From Acidobacteriota bacterium (GTDB lineage: Bacteria; Acidobacteriota; UBA6911; RPQK01; JAPXNP01), in assembly GCA_030614585.1 (NCBI GenBank), contig JAUWTT010000127.1, positions 1 to 8,984 on the forward strand: DNA of 8,984 bases, read 5' to 3'. Position 1 is the first letter of the stretch, and each line of letters begins with the position of its first letter. The position numbers and the translations under genes were made by a program. Of the stretch, positions 1 through 6,303 are shown in pieces. The notes under the pieces are model-generated. The model did no database searches. It was not told the DNA's origin and was given only the letters and a program-made list of their open reading frames with translations.

Positions 1-200
1 TTGTAACCAGTGGCATCAGGATAGGAACTCCGGCCCTTACCACACGAGGGATGGCCGAGGCTGAGATGCAGCAGATTGGCAGTATGATTGCAGACGTTCT
101 GGATGACATTGACAATGAGCAGACAGCAAGACGTGTCAGCCAAGACGTGGGAGAGCTCTGTGCGCGTTTTCCGCTCTACGCAGACTTGGTACGGGAGTGA
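1..200 (+). CDS. glyA: Serine hydroxymethyltransferase, C-terminal part
   Basis: This is the 3' end of a gene that begins upstream of the window; the reading frame starts at base 3 and ends at TGA 198-200, giving 65 residues. The product is the PLP enzyme that interconverts serine and glycine while loading tetrahydrofolate with a one-carbon unit in the cytoplasm. The recognisable signature is TSGIRIGTPALTTRGM at the start of the fragment, a highly conserved GlyA segment in the C-terminal domain. It is followed by the usual helical tail (MQQIGSMIADVLDDI) and an ending with FPLYADL, also typical of the family. The active-site lysine lies upstream and is not visible. No simple hairpin plus T-run terminator follows, so readthrough toward the downstream helicase gene is possible. 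Confidence 0.93.
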   Translation, partial: VTSGIRIGTPALTTRGMAEAEMQQIGSMIADVLDDIDNEQTARRVSQDVGELCARFPLYADLVRE

Positions 201-233
201 CCCTACGATTCTGAAGAACTTGAGGGAGGGCCT

Positions 234-337
234 GTCACCTGGAGTGGGGCACTGGCGAAGTCGATGCAGGGAAGCGTGGCTGGTGTAAGTGACCCGACAG
301 TGTTTCGAAAGGCCTGACCCCACCCCTGAAAGGTGAC
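234..337 (+). other. Possible structured RNA in glyA-dinG gap
   Basis: The 158-base gap between the glyA stop and the helicase start holds no gene. It contains three nested complementary segments. GTCACCT (234-240) pairs with AGGTGAC (331-337), GTGGGG (244-249) with CCCCAC (318-323), and CACTG (250-254) with CAGTG (298-302). Together these are 18 Watson-Crick pairs enclosing an inner 43-base region. This is more organised than a simple terminator hairpin, and no U-tract follows. I could not match it to glycine, ZTP, THF, cobalamin or SRP RNA consensus features. Its right arm contains AGGTGA, but that is 22 bases from the helicase ATG, which is far for a ribosome-binding site. It could be a leader, an sRNA or chance complementarity. 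Confidence 0.35.
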
Positions 338-358
338 GTTAAAGCCCGATATTCCAAC

Positions 359-2284
359 ATGAGTACTCCTGCAACTCTTGAAGAAGTATTTGAGCCCGGT
401 GGAGTGCTCACCCAAAAACTGCTCCGCTTTGAGAATCGTCCTTCACAACTTCAGATGGCACGGGCAGTCTTATCTGCTATCCGCGAACGCTATCCACTTT
501 GTATCGAAGCGGGCACGGGAACTGGGAAAACGCTCGCATACCTGATTCCGGTTGCCTTTAGCCAGAAGAGGGTCATCATCTCGACGGCAACGAAGAACCT
601 CCAGGAACAGCTGTTCCAAAAAGACATTCCCTTTGTTCGTAAACACCTTTTTCCCGATCTCCGGGCAACCTATATGAAGGGCCGTCAGAACTACATCTGT
701 CTAAAGCGCCTGGAGCAGCAGGGAAGACAGAAATCTATCGTTGCCAGTGGCAGTCTGGATCCCCATAGAAGCCTGATGAAGTGGGTTCGGAAGACAAATA
801 CGGGTGATCGAGCAGAATTGGAGTGGCTCTCTGATAGGGACCCTCTCTGGGACTCCCTCGATGCTCGAAGCGAACGATGTGTGGGGCAAAAATGTGAGCG
901 CTTCGAGGAATGTTACGTAACTCGAATGCGCCAGAAAGCCTTCGAGTCGGATGTTGTGGTACTCAACCATGCTCTACTTTTCTCCAGTCTTGCTCTCGAA
1001 ACAGATGAAATTGGAAGCGTCCTGCCGGATTTCCCTGTTCTGATCCTGGATGAAGCCCATGAGGTTGAGGATGTTGCGTCGGAGTATTTTGGAAGCAGGC
1101 TCAGCAGTTATCAAATTCAGGATTTCTGCCGCGAACTTGAAAGAGCATTCCCGGCAAATGGAGATGTTTCCAAGTTGGCTAACCGGTTAGCAAGGACATC
1201 CGATGATTTCTTCTTGTCCTTTCCCGGACAGGAGGGTAAGTACTCCCTGAATTTCTTCCGAGATGTAAGCGGTTCTTCGACCGACCTCCGGTTCGATCTG
1301 GGACAGAAATCCACCAGGTTCAAGGAGGGACTCCTTGGCGTCTATCATCGCCTGGAACTGGAGGAGTCCCGCTCCGGCGAGACAGGCACGTTAGTTCGAC
1401 GGCTCGAGCGTTATCTGGCCGGCCTTGAGGAGATCTTTGATACCGATGACCCCGGGAACGTGTACTGGTTCGACAGGTCACGCCGTGGGACCTCTATTCA
1501 CGTTAACCCGATTAATGTAGCTCCGGTTCTGCGAAAAGCCGTTTTCTCTAAAACCGATTCGACCATTTTGACCTCGGCGACCCTCACTACTGAAGGGAAT
1601 TTCACTTACTTGAGGGAGCGCCTTGGCGTTCCGGAACCGGAAGAGTTGATCGTACCGGGTGAATTCGATTACGCGACCCAGGCACTTCTCTATGTTCCGA
1701 GGGCTCTTCCAGACCCTCGTGCACCCGAGCGGTTTCCGCGCCTCCTCGAAGAAGTCTCGACCATTCTGTTGGCAACCCAGGGGTCTGCATTTGTCCTGTG
1801 TACGAGTTACCAGCAGATGACACAGCTGTATGAGACTCTCGGCGAGACACTTCAGTTTCCAGTGATGTGTCAGGGAGGGAAACCGAAGTCGCAATTGCTA
1901 GAAGACTTCAGGGGAACTCCTAGCGCGGTGTTATTTGCGACTTCCAGCTTCTGGCAGGGTGTGGATGTTCAGGGCGATGCTTTGAAGGCGGTCATCATTG
2001 ACAAGCTTCCATTTCAGGTGCCGACGGAGCCGGTAGTAGCAGCTCGTCTGAATCAGTTACAGAGGGAGAAAAAGAATCCTTTTATGGAATACAGTGTTCC
2101 TGCTGCAATCATTTCTCTGAGGCAGGGATTAGGGCGGTTGATCCGATCCAGGGAGGATAGGGGAATCCTGGCAATTCTGGACAGTCGGCTATGGACGAGG
2201 GCGTATGGGAAACAGTTCTTTCGCAGCTTGCCAAACTGTCCTATCACCGATAATATTGAGGATCTTAGGAACTTCTTTTGCTGA
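359..2284 (+). CDS. DinG/XPD-family Fe-S DNA helicase
   Basis: This is a 641-residue superfamily 2 helicase of the DinG/XPD type, expected to unwind DNA 5'-to-3' with ATP in replication-conflict or damage repair. Visible motifs run in order: an RPSQLQM Q-like segment (27-33); Walker A AGTGTGKT (51-58); STATKNLQEQ motif Ia (75-84); four cysteines C114, C174, C179 and C185 spaced as an XPD-type 4Fe-4S cluster; Walker B/DEAH (231-234); FWQGVDV (531-537); IDKLPF (547-552); and motif VI QGLGRLIR (589-596). The length fits DinG/YoaA proteins lacking the extra N-terminal exonuclease domain found in some Firmicutes. The ATG at 359 is the only reasonable start close by, but it lacks a well-placed Shine-Dalgarno sequence. 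DinG versus YoaA orthology cannot be decided here, so no symbol is given. Confidence 0.93.
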   Translation: MSTPATLEEVFEPGGVLTQKLLRFENRPSQLQMARAVLSAIRERYPLCIEAGTGTGKTLAYLIPVAFSQKRVIISTATKNLQEQLFQKDIPFVRKHLFPDLRATYMKGRQNYICLKRLEQQGRQKSIVASGSLDPHRSLMKWVRKTNTGDRAELEWLSDRDPLWDSLDARSERCVGQKCERFEECYVTRMRQKAFESDVVVLNHALLFSSLALETDEIGSVLPDFPVLILDEAHEVEDVASEYFGSRLSSYQIQDFCRELERAFPANGDVSKLANRLARTSDDFFLSFPGQEGKYSLNFFRDVSGSSTDLRFDLGQKSTRFKEGLLGVYHRLELEESRSGETGTLVRRLERYLAGLEEIFDTDDPGNVYWFDRSRRGTSIHVNPINVAPVLRKAVFSKTDSTILTSATLTTEGNFTYLRERLGVPEPEELIVPGEFDYATQALLYVPRALPDPRAPERFPRLLEEVSTILLATQGSAFVLCTSYQQMTQLYETLGETLQFPVMCQGGKPKSQLLEDFRGTPSAVLFATSSFWQGVDVQGDALKAVIIDKLPFQVPTEPVVAARLNQLQREKKNPFMEYSVPAAIISLRQGLGRLIRSREDRGILAILDSRLWTRAYGKQFFRSLPNCPITDNIEDLRNFFC

Positions 2285-2411
2285 ACTGTATCTTTTGAAA
2301 TAGGGGACTTGGATACAGGGGATTGAAGACGTGTTGAGATTGGGTTTGAGATTCAGGGTCGTCAAGGTGGTGGGAGTTTAGAATCTGGCGGTTAACCTGT
2401 TCCCCAAGTCT

Positions 2412-2440
2412 TTGGTTTCGGGATTTATCCGGTCTATATG
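2412..2440 (+). promoter_or_regulatory. Weak sigma70-like promoter candidate
   Basis: TTGGTT (2412-2417) and TATATG (2435-2440) are separated by 17 bases, upstream of the exported TPR gene. Each hexamer matches the housekeeping consensus only partly (3/6 and 4/6). The predicted start of transcription would fall almost on the Shine-Dalgarno sequence AGAAGGGG (2448-2455), giving a very short leader. The rest of the 2285-2463 gap shows only a 12-base-period direct repeat of TTGAGATT (2334-2341 and 2346-2353) and no clear terminator. Confidence 0.25.
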
Positions 2441-2463
2441 ATCGTAAAGAAGGGGCGTGCGTT

Positions 2464-3483
2464 ATGAAGTCGAGAATCTCCTACGGATTGTTTCTTGCGG
2501 TAGTGATGCTGGTGGCTTTCCCCAGCCAGGAGGCATTTGCGCAACTCGGTTTTCTTAGTGGCGAAGTCGTGGACGAGGACGGCAAGCCCATCGAAGATGC
2601 CACCGTTCGCATAGAAGCGATGGCGGGTGCCCGCAAGTACAAGTTGAAGACAAACAGCAAGGGAATGTACGTCCATGCTGGTGTGAGCATACAGGGTACC
2701 TATAGGATCATCATCGAAAAAGAAGGCTATGAAGGCGATTATATAGAGGGTGTCAAGGCTGGATTCACGAGAGATGAAGAGCGTTCAGTCAAGAAATTCA
2801 CCTTGAAAAAAGGGAAGGCTCGCCAGATGGCCTTTGACATGACCGACGAAGACTTGGAGAAACTGAAAGAGCAGCAGGCGGCGGCCCGGGAACTGGCGGA
2901 ACGTATCGAAGCTGTTCGAGAGACTTTTAACCAGGGTGTGACGTTTTATAACGGGGGCCAGTATGCAGAGGCTGTAAAAGCTTTTGAGGTGGTCCTTGAA
3001 GTCGACAGTGAACAGCCGTCTGTGTGGGCCAATGTCGGTAATTGCCATACGAAGTTGGGGCAATACGACAAGGCTCTAGTGGCCTATGACCGTGCCATTG
3101 CCCTGGAGCCTGAAAATGCCGCTCACTATCAGAATAAGGGTTCGGTTTACGCTGCCAACGGAGAAGCGGAGAAGGCCAGGGAGTATTACGAAAAAGCAGC
3201 CTCAATGAGTACCGAGCTTAGCCCTGCTGATGCTGCAGTCAACTATTACAACATGGGTGTCACCTATATTAATGGGGGGCAGTCTCAAGAAGCTGCTGAG
3301 GCTCTGAAGAAGGCGGTCGAACTTGATCCCAACCATGCTGAGGCCCATTACCAACTAGGGATCACGTTAATCAGCCTCAACGATATGGAAGGAGCGATGG
3401 ACCACCTGAGAACGTATCTTGTCCTCGCTCCAACTGCCCCGAATGCAGAAGTCGCGAAAGCACTGATTGAGCAGTTGGGTTAG
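2464..3483 (+). CDS. Exported carboxypeptidase-regulatory-like/TPR protein
   Basis: This is a 339-residue secreted or periplasmic protein. Residues 1-26 form a classic signal peptide: KSR basic start, hydrophobic LFLAVVMLVAF, and AFA before Q27. Residues about 30-115 look like a carboxypeptidase-regulatory-like beta-sandwich (LSGEVVDEDGKPIEDATVRI, then a GTYRIIIEKEGYE strand), a fold often found in envelope proteins. A charged, probably coiled helix (127-155) leads into about five TPR units: 152-185, 186-219, 220-253, 259-292 and 293-326. The later units contain near-consensus AxxxYxxAIxLxP patterns. The TPRs imply protein-protein scaffolding; no catalytic residues are evident. The start is supported by AGAAGGGG 8 bases upstream. 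The gene ends in tandem TAG TAG and converges on the HEAT gene with only 24 bases between them. Its specific partner is unknown. Confidence 0.85.
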   Translation: MKSRISYGLFLAVVMLVAFPSQEAFAQLGFLSGEVVDEDGKPIEDATVRIEAMAGARKYKLKTNSKGMYVHAGVSIQGTYRIIIEKEGYEGDYIEGVKAGFTRDEERSVKKFTLKKGKARQMAFDMTDEDLEKLKEQQAAARELAERIEAVRETFNQGVTFYNGGQYAEAVKAFEVVLEVDSEQPSVWANVGNCHTKLGQYDKALVAYDRAIALEPENAAHYQNKGSVYAANGEAEKAREYYEKAASMSTELSPADAAVNYYNMGVTYINGGQSQEAAEALKKAVELDPNHAEAHYQLGITLISLNDMEGAMDHLRTYLVLAPTAPNAEVAKALIEQLG

Positions 3484-3507
3484 TAGCGTCGCGTCGGGGC
3501 CGCGAAC

Positions 3508-4218
3508 TCAGGCTTCATTCAAGTGGAAAAGGAGGTTCTCAGCTCGGTCGCTTCCGAGTTGAGAAAGGCTGATGAGAGCGGCTCTTGCAGCTGTTCTTAC
3601 TTCGTCGATTTGATCTCCGGTCAAACGAAAGAACTGATCGAGGAGCTCATCCGGGATTTCGCCCGGTCTGTGCCAGTAGGCGAGAGACAGTTCGGCAACG
3701 ATCTGTCCTCGCAACGATTCTCTCCCCTGTGAAAGTAATCTTCTTAACTCCGTTTCTGCTTCCGGGATTCCCTGTTGGGCAAGTTGGCCCAGAGCTTCAA
3801 CTGCCAACCGTGACCGTTGAGTGCGTTGATCAGCGCTCGCTTCACCAGCCAGGATCTCCGTCAAAACAGCTACCGACTCTGGGCAAGGCACCTCTCCCAG
3901 GGCTGAGATTAGAGCGGACTCCAGAGGAATGACTTCGTCATACCCCTCCTGCTTAAGCGTGAAGTAGGTCTTTCGCAGGGTCTCAACACACTTCTCATCT
4001 CCGAGGCTTCCAAGCGCAAGGGCGGCCATCATCTTCAACTCTTTGCCCGAGTCTTGCAGGTGTCTTACCAACGGATCAAAGAAGCTTTCGTCTCGGAGGA
4101 CTCGGATATGCGGGATGATGTCAGAGATTTCTTCTGGGGAACCGGTTTCGATGATCCTGAGACAGGTTGCGGTCAGCCTCTTCCAGTTTCCAATCTCTTT
4201 CCCCCGGTACAAGTACAT
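3508..4218 (-). CDS. HEAT-repeat protein, 5' end uncertain
   Basis: From the ATG at 4218 this encodes 236 residues, cytosolic in appearance, built of paired helices typical of HEAT/PBS-lyase-like repeats. Examples are FFDPLVRHLQDSGKELKMMAALALGSLGD split over residues 47-74, the unit at 98-125 (PLESALISALGEV then ESVAVLTEIL), 136-162 (RLAVEALGQLAQ) and 204-234 (IDEVRTAARAALISLSQLG). Such repeats usually act as binding scaffolds; no enzyme motif is visible. The ATG at 4218 has GGAGG 15 bases away, which is poor spacing. The same frame stays open and protein-like for 15 more codons back to a TAA at 4264-4266 (reading YGDLEKGRILGPV just before the ATG). A different upstream frame from ATG 4295 carries a C-x2-C motif. 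The true N-terminus is therefore probably longer, and either a frameshift or a non-ATG start is likely. Confidence 0.75.
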   Translation of the reverse strand: MYLYRGKEIGNWKRLTATCLRIIETGSPEEISDIIPHIRVLRDESFFDPLVRHLQDSGKELKMMAALALGSLGDEKCVETLRKTYFTLKQEGYDEVIPLESALISALGEVPCPESVAVLTEILAGEASADQRTQRSRLAVEALGQLAQQGIPEAETELRRLLSQGRESLRGQIVAELSLAYWHRPGEIPDELLDQFFRLTGDQIDEVRTAARAALISLSQLGSDRAENLLFHLNEA

Positions 4219-4295
4219 GACTGGACCCAGAATCCTCCCCTTTTCAAGGTCCCCATACAGACCTTACAAACCTCTCCGGACTCGGTGAAACCCAT
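4173..4295 (-). other. Short Cys-motif ORF overlapping HEAT gene start
   Basis: A 40-codon frame runs from ATG 4293-4295 to TGA 4173-4175, overlapping the first 46 bases of the HEAT gene in another frame. Its first 13 residues, MGFTESGEVCKVC, look like a genuine protein start with a zinc-type C10-x2-C13 pair. Later residues add C27 and C29 but look less natural. A -1 shift anywhere between 4263 and 4197 would join it to the HEAT frame, giving a 262-residue protein. An exact X-XXY-YYZ slippery heptamer, G GGA AAG, lies in this frame at 4203-4197. No clear Shine-Dalgarno sequence precedes the ATG. It may be a disrupted 5' end of the HEAT gene, a base-calling error, a programmed frameshift, or chance. 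Confidence 0.35.
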
Positions 4296-4308
4296 GTTAT
4301 GATAACAT
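4294..4308. promoter_or_regulatory. Perfect 7-1-7 palindrome between divergent genes
   Basis: ATGTTAT-G-ATAACAT is a perfect 15-base inverted repeat in the short region between the minus-strand HEAT gene and the plus-strand TPR gene. Its centre contains TATGAT on the plus strand and TATCAT on the minus strand, each one mismatch from TATAAT. It could therefore be an operator overlying -10 elements in both directions. No convincing -35 partner is seen for either direction. On the minus strand it abuts the ATG of the short cysteine-motif frame. Confidence 0.4.
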
Positions 4309-4318
4309 ACTGAATTCC

Positions 4319-4900
4319 GTGAATCTTCAGCAGTATGTGATAGGGATTGTGGGTATCATCGTTGGTTTTATTCTGGGTTTCTTTGTCGCCCAGGGTGGGG
4401 CGCCGAGCCAGGTTTCGCCCAGTCAACCCCTGGGACAGCTCCCTGAGAATCATCCTGCACTCGAGATAAGTGAGCAGCTTCAGGGTTTGCTTGACCGTGC
4501 TCAGTCAGACCCGACAAACCACGAAGTTCGAGTCGCGATAGGGAATGCCTTTTACGATATGGGGCGTTATGATGCGGCCGTACCCTGGTACGAGGAAGCA
4601 CTGGCTCTACACTCTGACGATGTCGGTATCTCGACGGATTTGGGAACGTCCTATTTGGCTACCGGTGCTGCAGAGCTAGCCCTCGAGCAGTATCGGAAGT
4701 CTCTCGAACTTGAACCGGAGCATCCCCAAACCCTGCAGAACATGGGTTTTGCATTCTTTTCGACGGGGAACTACCAAGAAGCGATTAATTCGTGGGAACA
4801 TCTGCTTGAGGCTCATCCCGGGTACGCGCACGCAAAAGAGATTCGGGAACAAATGAGACTCGCTCAGAACCATCTAGAGACGGACGCATCCTCTCAATGA
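4319..4900 (+). CDS. Membrane-anchored TPR protein
   Basis: This is a 193-residue protein beginning at GTG 4319. Residues 6-24 form a single hydrophobic segment (VIGIVGIIVGFILGFFVA), most likely an uncleaved N-terminal anchor. A Pro/Gln-rich linker (28-45) and three TPR units follow (about 67-100, 101-134, 135-168), with near-canonical features such as GNAFYDMGRYDAAVPWYEEAL and NMGFAFFSTGNYQEAINSWEHLLE split across repeats. The arrangement resembles the TPR part of CcmI/NrfG-type cytochrome c maturation proteins, but no haem-ligation motif supports that role. No Shine-Dalgarno sequence is visible before the GTG; a second in-frame GTG at 4337 would shorten the anchor. Its TGA overlaps the next gene's ATG (ATGA, 4897-4900), so the two are almost certainly translated together. 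Confidence 0.82.
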   Translation: MNLQQYVIGIVGIIVGFILGFFVAQGGAPSQVSPSQPLGQLPENHPALEISEQLQGLLDRAQSDPTNHEVRVAIGNAFYDMGRYDAAVPWYEEALALHSDDVGISTDLGTSYLATGAAELALEQYRKSLELEPEHPQTLQNMGFAFFSTGNYQEAINSWEHLLEAHPGYAHAKEIREQMRLAQNHLETDASSQ

Positions 4901-5193
4901 CTTTTCTCCTGAGATTCCTCCTTTTCGTAACGGCTTTCTACATCCTGAAGAAACTTGTGAATTACCTTTTTGGAAAGAGAGCCGGGTCCAGTGGAAAGCA
5001 TGCGAAACCCTCGACTGGTACAAGGAAGGAGATTTCTGGTCAAACGGTGAAGGATCCTCAATGCGGAACTTACGTGGCCACCAGTATAGCTGTTCCTTTG
5101 CAGGTAAAAGGCAAGACGTACCATTTCTGTTCGACGCAGTGTCGGGACGAGTATCTGAAGGACTCCGACCAGTCAAAGCCTCCGGATACTTAG
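4897..5193 (+). CDS. Membrane-anchored YHS-like cysteine protein
   Basis: This is a 98-residue protein with an N-terminal hydrophobic helix (residues 3-17, then KKLVNYLFGKR as a basic flank). After a polar linker comes a small metal-binding-type domain: DPQCGTYV (53-60) and YHFCSTQCRDEYL (75-87), with cysteines C56, C78 and C82. DPxCGxYV...FCSxxCxxxY is the hallmark of YHS/TRASH-like and PP0621-like domains, often linked to metal sensing or handling. The gene starts inside the stop codon of the TPR gene (ATGA), with no strong ribosome-binding site of its own, pointing to translational coupling. Both products carry an N-terminal membrane anchor, so a shared membrane complex is plausible but inferred. 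The 5194-5314 gap after it holds no further gene that I can support. Confidence 0.8.
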   Translation: MTFLLRFLLFVTAFYILKKLVNYLFGKRAGSSGKHAKPSTGTRKEISGQTVKDPQCGTYVATSIAVPLQVKGKTYHFCSTQCRDEYLKDSDQSKPPDT

Positions 5194-5314
5194 TCAGCGT
5201 TAGTCGGCCCGCTGTGCTGCTGCAGAAGACGGCGTTCAAGAAATGCGGCCCATATCCCCTGGAGGTATCGAGCCTAGCCAAACCAACCTTCCGTTTAGAA
5301 GAAAGGATAAACCT

Positions 5315-6169
5315 GTGGTAATCGGCCTTTTTGCCAAGACGCATCGCACCGATTTCTCCGAGCAGTTTCTCGAAGTAATCAAGTGGTTGGAATCGAAGGG
5401 GTGCGAGGTTCTCACTGACGAAGAAGTTGTCGAGAAATTTCGCCTTGGGAATCTGCGAGGCGTTGCTAAAACTGAGATTCCTGCTCTAGCCGATGCCCTC
5501 GTCGTGTTCGGCGGGGACGGAACTCTGCTCTCAGTGGCCCGGCTTGTCCGCGAGCACACTTGCCCGATTCTTGGAGTCAATCTGGGCAGTCTGGGATTCC
5601 TGACTGAAGTCACACTGGATCGAGTCTATACCGATTTGCAGGCACTTCTGGATGGAGAGTACCGACTCGAAAGTCGCTGCCTTCTCGAAGCGAATCTTCG
5701 GTCGAAGTCAGGTAAGACCCAAACGTTCCAGGCACTCAACGACGTTGTTATCAACAAAGTGGCTTTGGCGCGGGTCATCAGCGTTGATGCATACTTCGAC
5801 GGTCAGTTCATCGCCAATTTCGTTGCCGACGGAATAATTGTCTCAACTCCGACCGGCTCCACAGCCTATTCCCTCTCGGCGGGAGGTCCTATCATCTATC
5901 CTTCGCTCGAGTTGATACTCGTGACCCCGATCTGCCCTCATACGCTTACCAACCGTCCCTTGATCATACCGCCTGACTATCAAATGCGTTTTGTGCTCCG
6001 CTCGGGTGAGGACGTCATGCTCACTATCGATGGGCAACTTGGCGTCGAGTTTAAAGAGGGTGACGAGGTGGTTTGCACTCGGTCTCCGTTTCGAGTCGAA
6101 CTGATTCGGCCTAGTGAGCGTGGCTTTTTTGATACGCTTCGCGAGAAACTAATGTGGGCGAAGAGATGA
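5315..6169 (+). CDS. nadK: NAD kinase
   Basis: NAD kinase phosphorylates NAD to NADP in the cytoplasm. Numbering from an upstream in-frame ATG at 5243 (308 residues), the conserved GGDG phosphate-binding motif is at 90-93, NLGSLGFL at 113-120, NDVVINK at 167-172 and DGIIVSTPTGSTAYSLSAGG at 196-215. The substrate-binding PICPHTLTNRP segment is at 229-239 and IDGQ follows further on. I prefer GTG 5315, which gives 284 residues. It is preceded by AAGGA (5303-5307) with 7-base spacing, the protein then starts directly at the usual VIGLFAK strand, and the length matches the family. The first 24 codons of the longer version look non-conserved. The gene is downstream of the TPR/YHS pair but separated by 121 bases. 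All family motifs appear intact. Confidence 0.95.
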   Translation: MVIGLFAKTHRTDFSEQFLEVIKWLESKGCEVLTDEEVVEKFRLGNLRGVAKTEIPALADALVVFGGDGTLLSVARLVREHTCPILGVNLGSLGFLTEVTLDRVYTDLQALLDGEYRLESRCLLEANLRSKSGKTQTFQALNDVVINKVALARVISVDAYFDGQFIANFVADGIIVSTPTGSTAYSLSAGGPIIYPSLELILVTPICPHTLTNRPLIIPPDYQMRFVLRSGEDVMLTIDGQLGVEFKEGDEVVCTRSPFRVELIRPSERGFFDTLREKLMWAKR

Positions 6170-6186
6170 TGTGGGGAACTGGTAGA

Positions 6187-6268
6187 CTCACCACCAAGAC
6201 ACCAAGGTCACCAAGTAACAATGCGACTAATGGGTTTATCTTAGTGTCCTTGGTGACTTGGTGGTTTG
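6187..6268 (+). repeat. CACCAAG-type hairpin element, copy 1
   Basis: An imperfect inverted repeat lies 17 bases after the NAD kinase stop. The arm 6190-6214 pairs with 6241-6265 (25 positions, 3 mismatches) around a 26-base loop. The arms are built from CACCAAG-like units. The downstream side runs into GTTTGTTTTAT, so the hairpin may act as a terminator between the convergent NAD kinase and membrane-protein genes. The same element occurs in opposite orientation at 7013-7100: 6187-6215 matches it at 27 of 29 positions, GGGTTTAT in the loop is shared, and the final CTTGGTGGTTTG is identical. Confidence 0.75.
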
Positions 6269-6303
6269 TTTTATCCGGGTAGAGGCAAAGATGCGAGATT
6301 ACC

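Noticed and set aside
88..288. 66-codon frame near the left edge
   Set aside because: It overlaps the glyA C-terminus out of frame and then covers the structured gap; the glyA frame is unmistakable.
201..358. Glycine, ZTP, THF or cobalamin riboswitch in the glyA-dinG gap
   Set aside because: ACTGGCG (251-257) and GGTG/ACAGTG fragments recall parts of ZTP and cobalamin consensus, but the other mandatory conserved blocks are missing. Only a generic structured-RNA candidate is supported.
1478..1894. Antisense open frame of 138 codons inside the helicase gene
   Set aside because: It lies wholly within a clearly conserved helicase reading frame on the opposite strand, has no ribosome-binding site, and its residues show no domain character.
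2334..2353. TTGAGATT direct repeat with 12-base period in the dinG-TPR gap
   Set aside because: Only two 8-base copies and no palindromic character; insufficient to call an operator.
5061..5321. Plus-strand frame spanning the YHS-nadK junction
   Set aside because: It overlaps the YHS cysteine motif in another frame and has no ribosome-binding site or protein-like composition.
4874..5344. Antisense open frame of 156 codons across the YHS gene and nadK start
   Set aside because: It overlaps two better-supported plus-strand genes, and its translation is arginine/serine-rich without recognisable structure.
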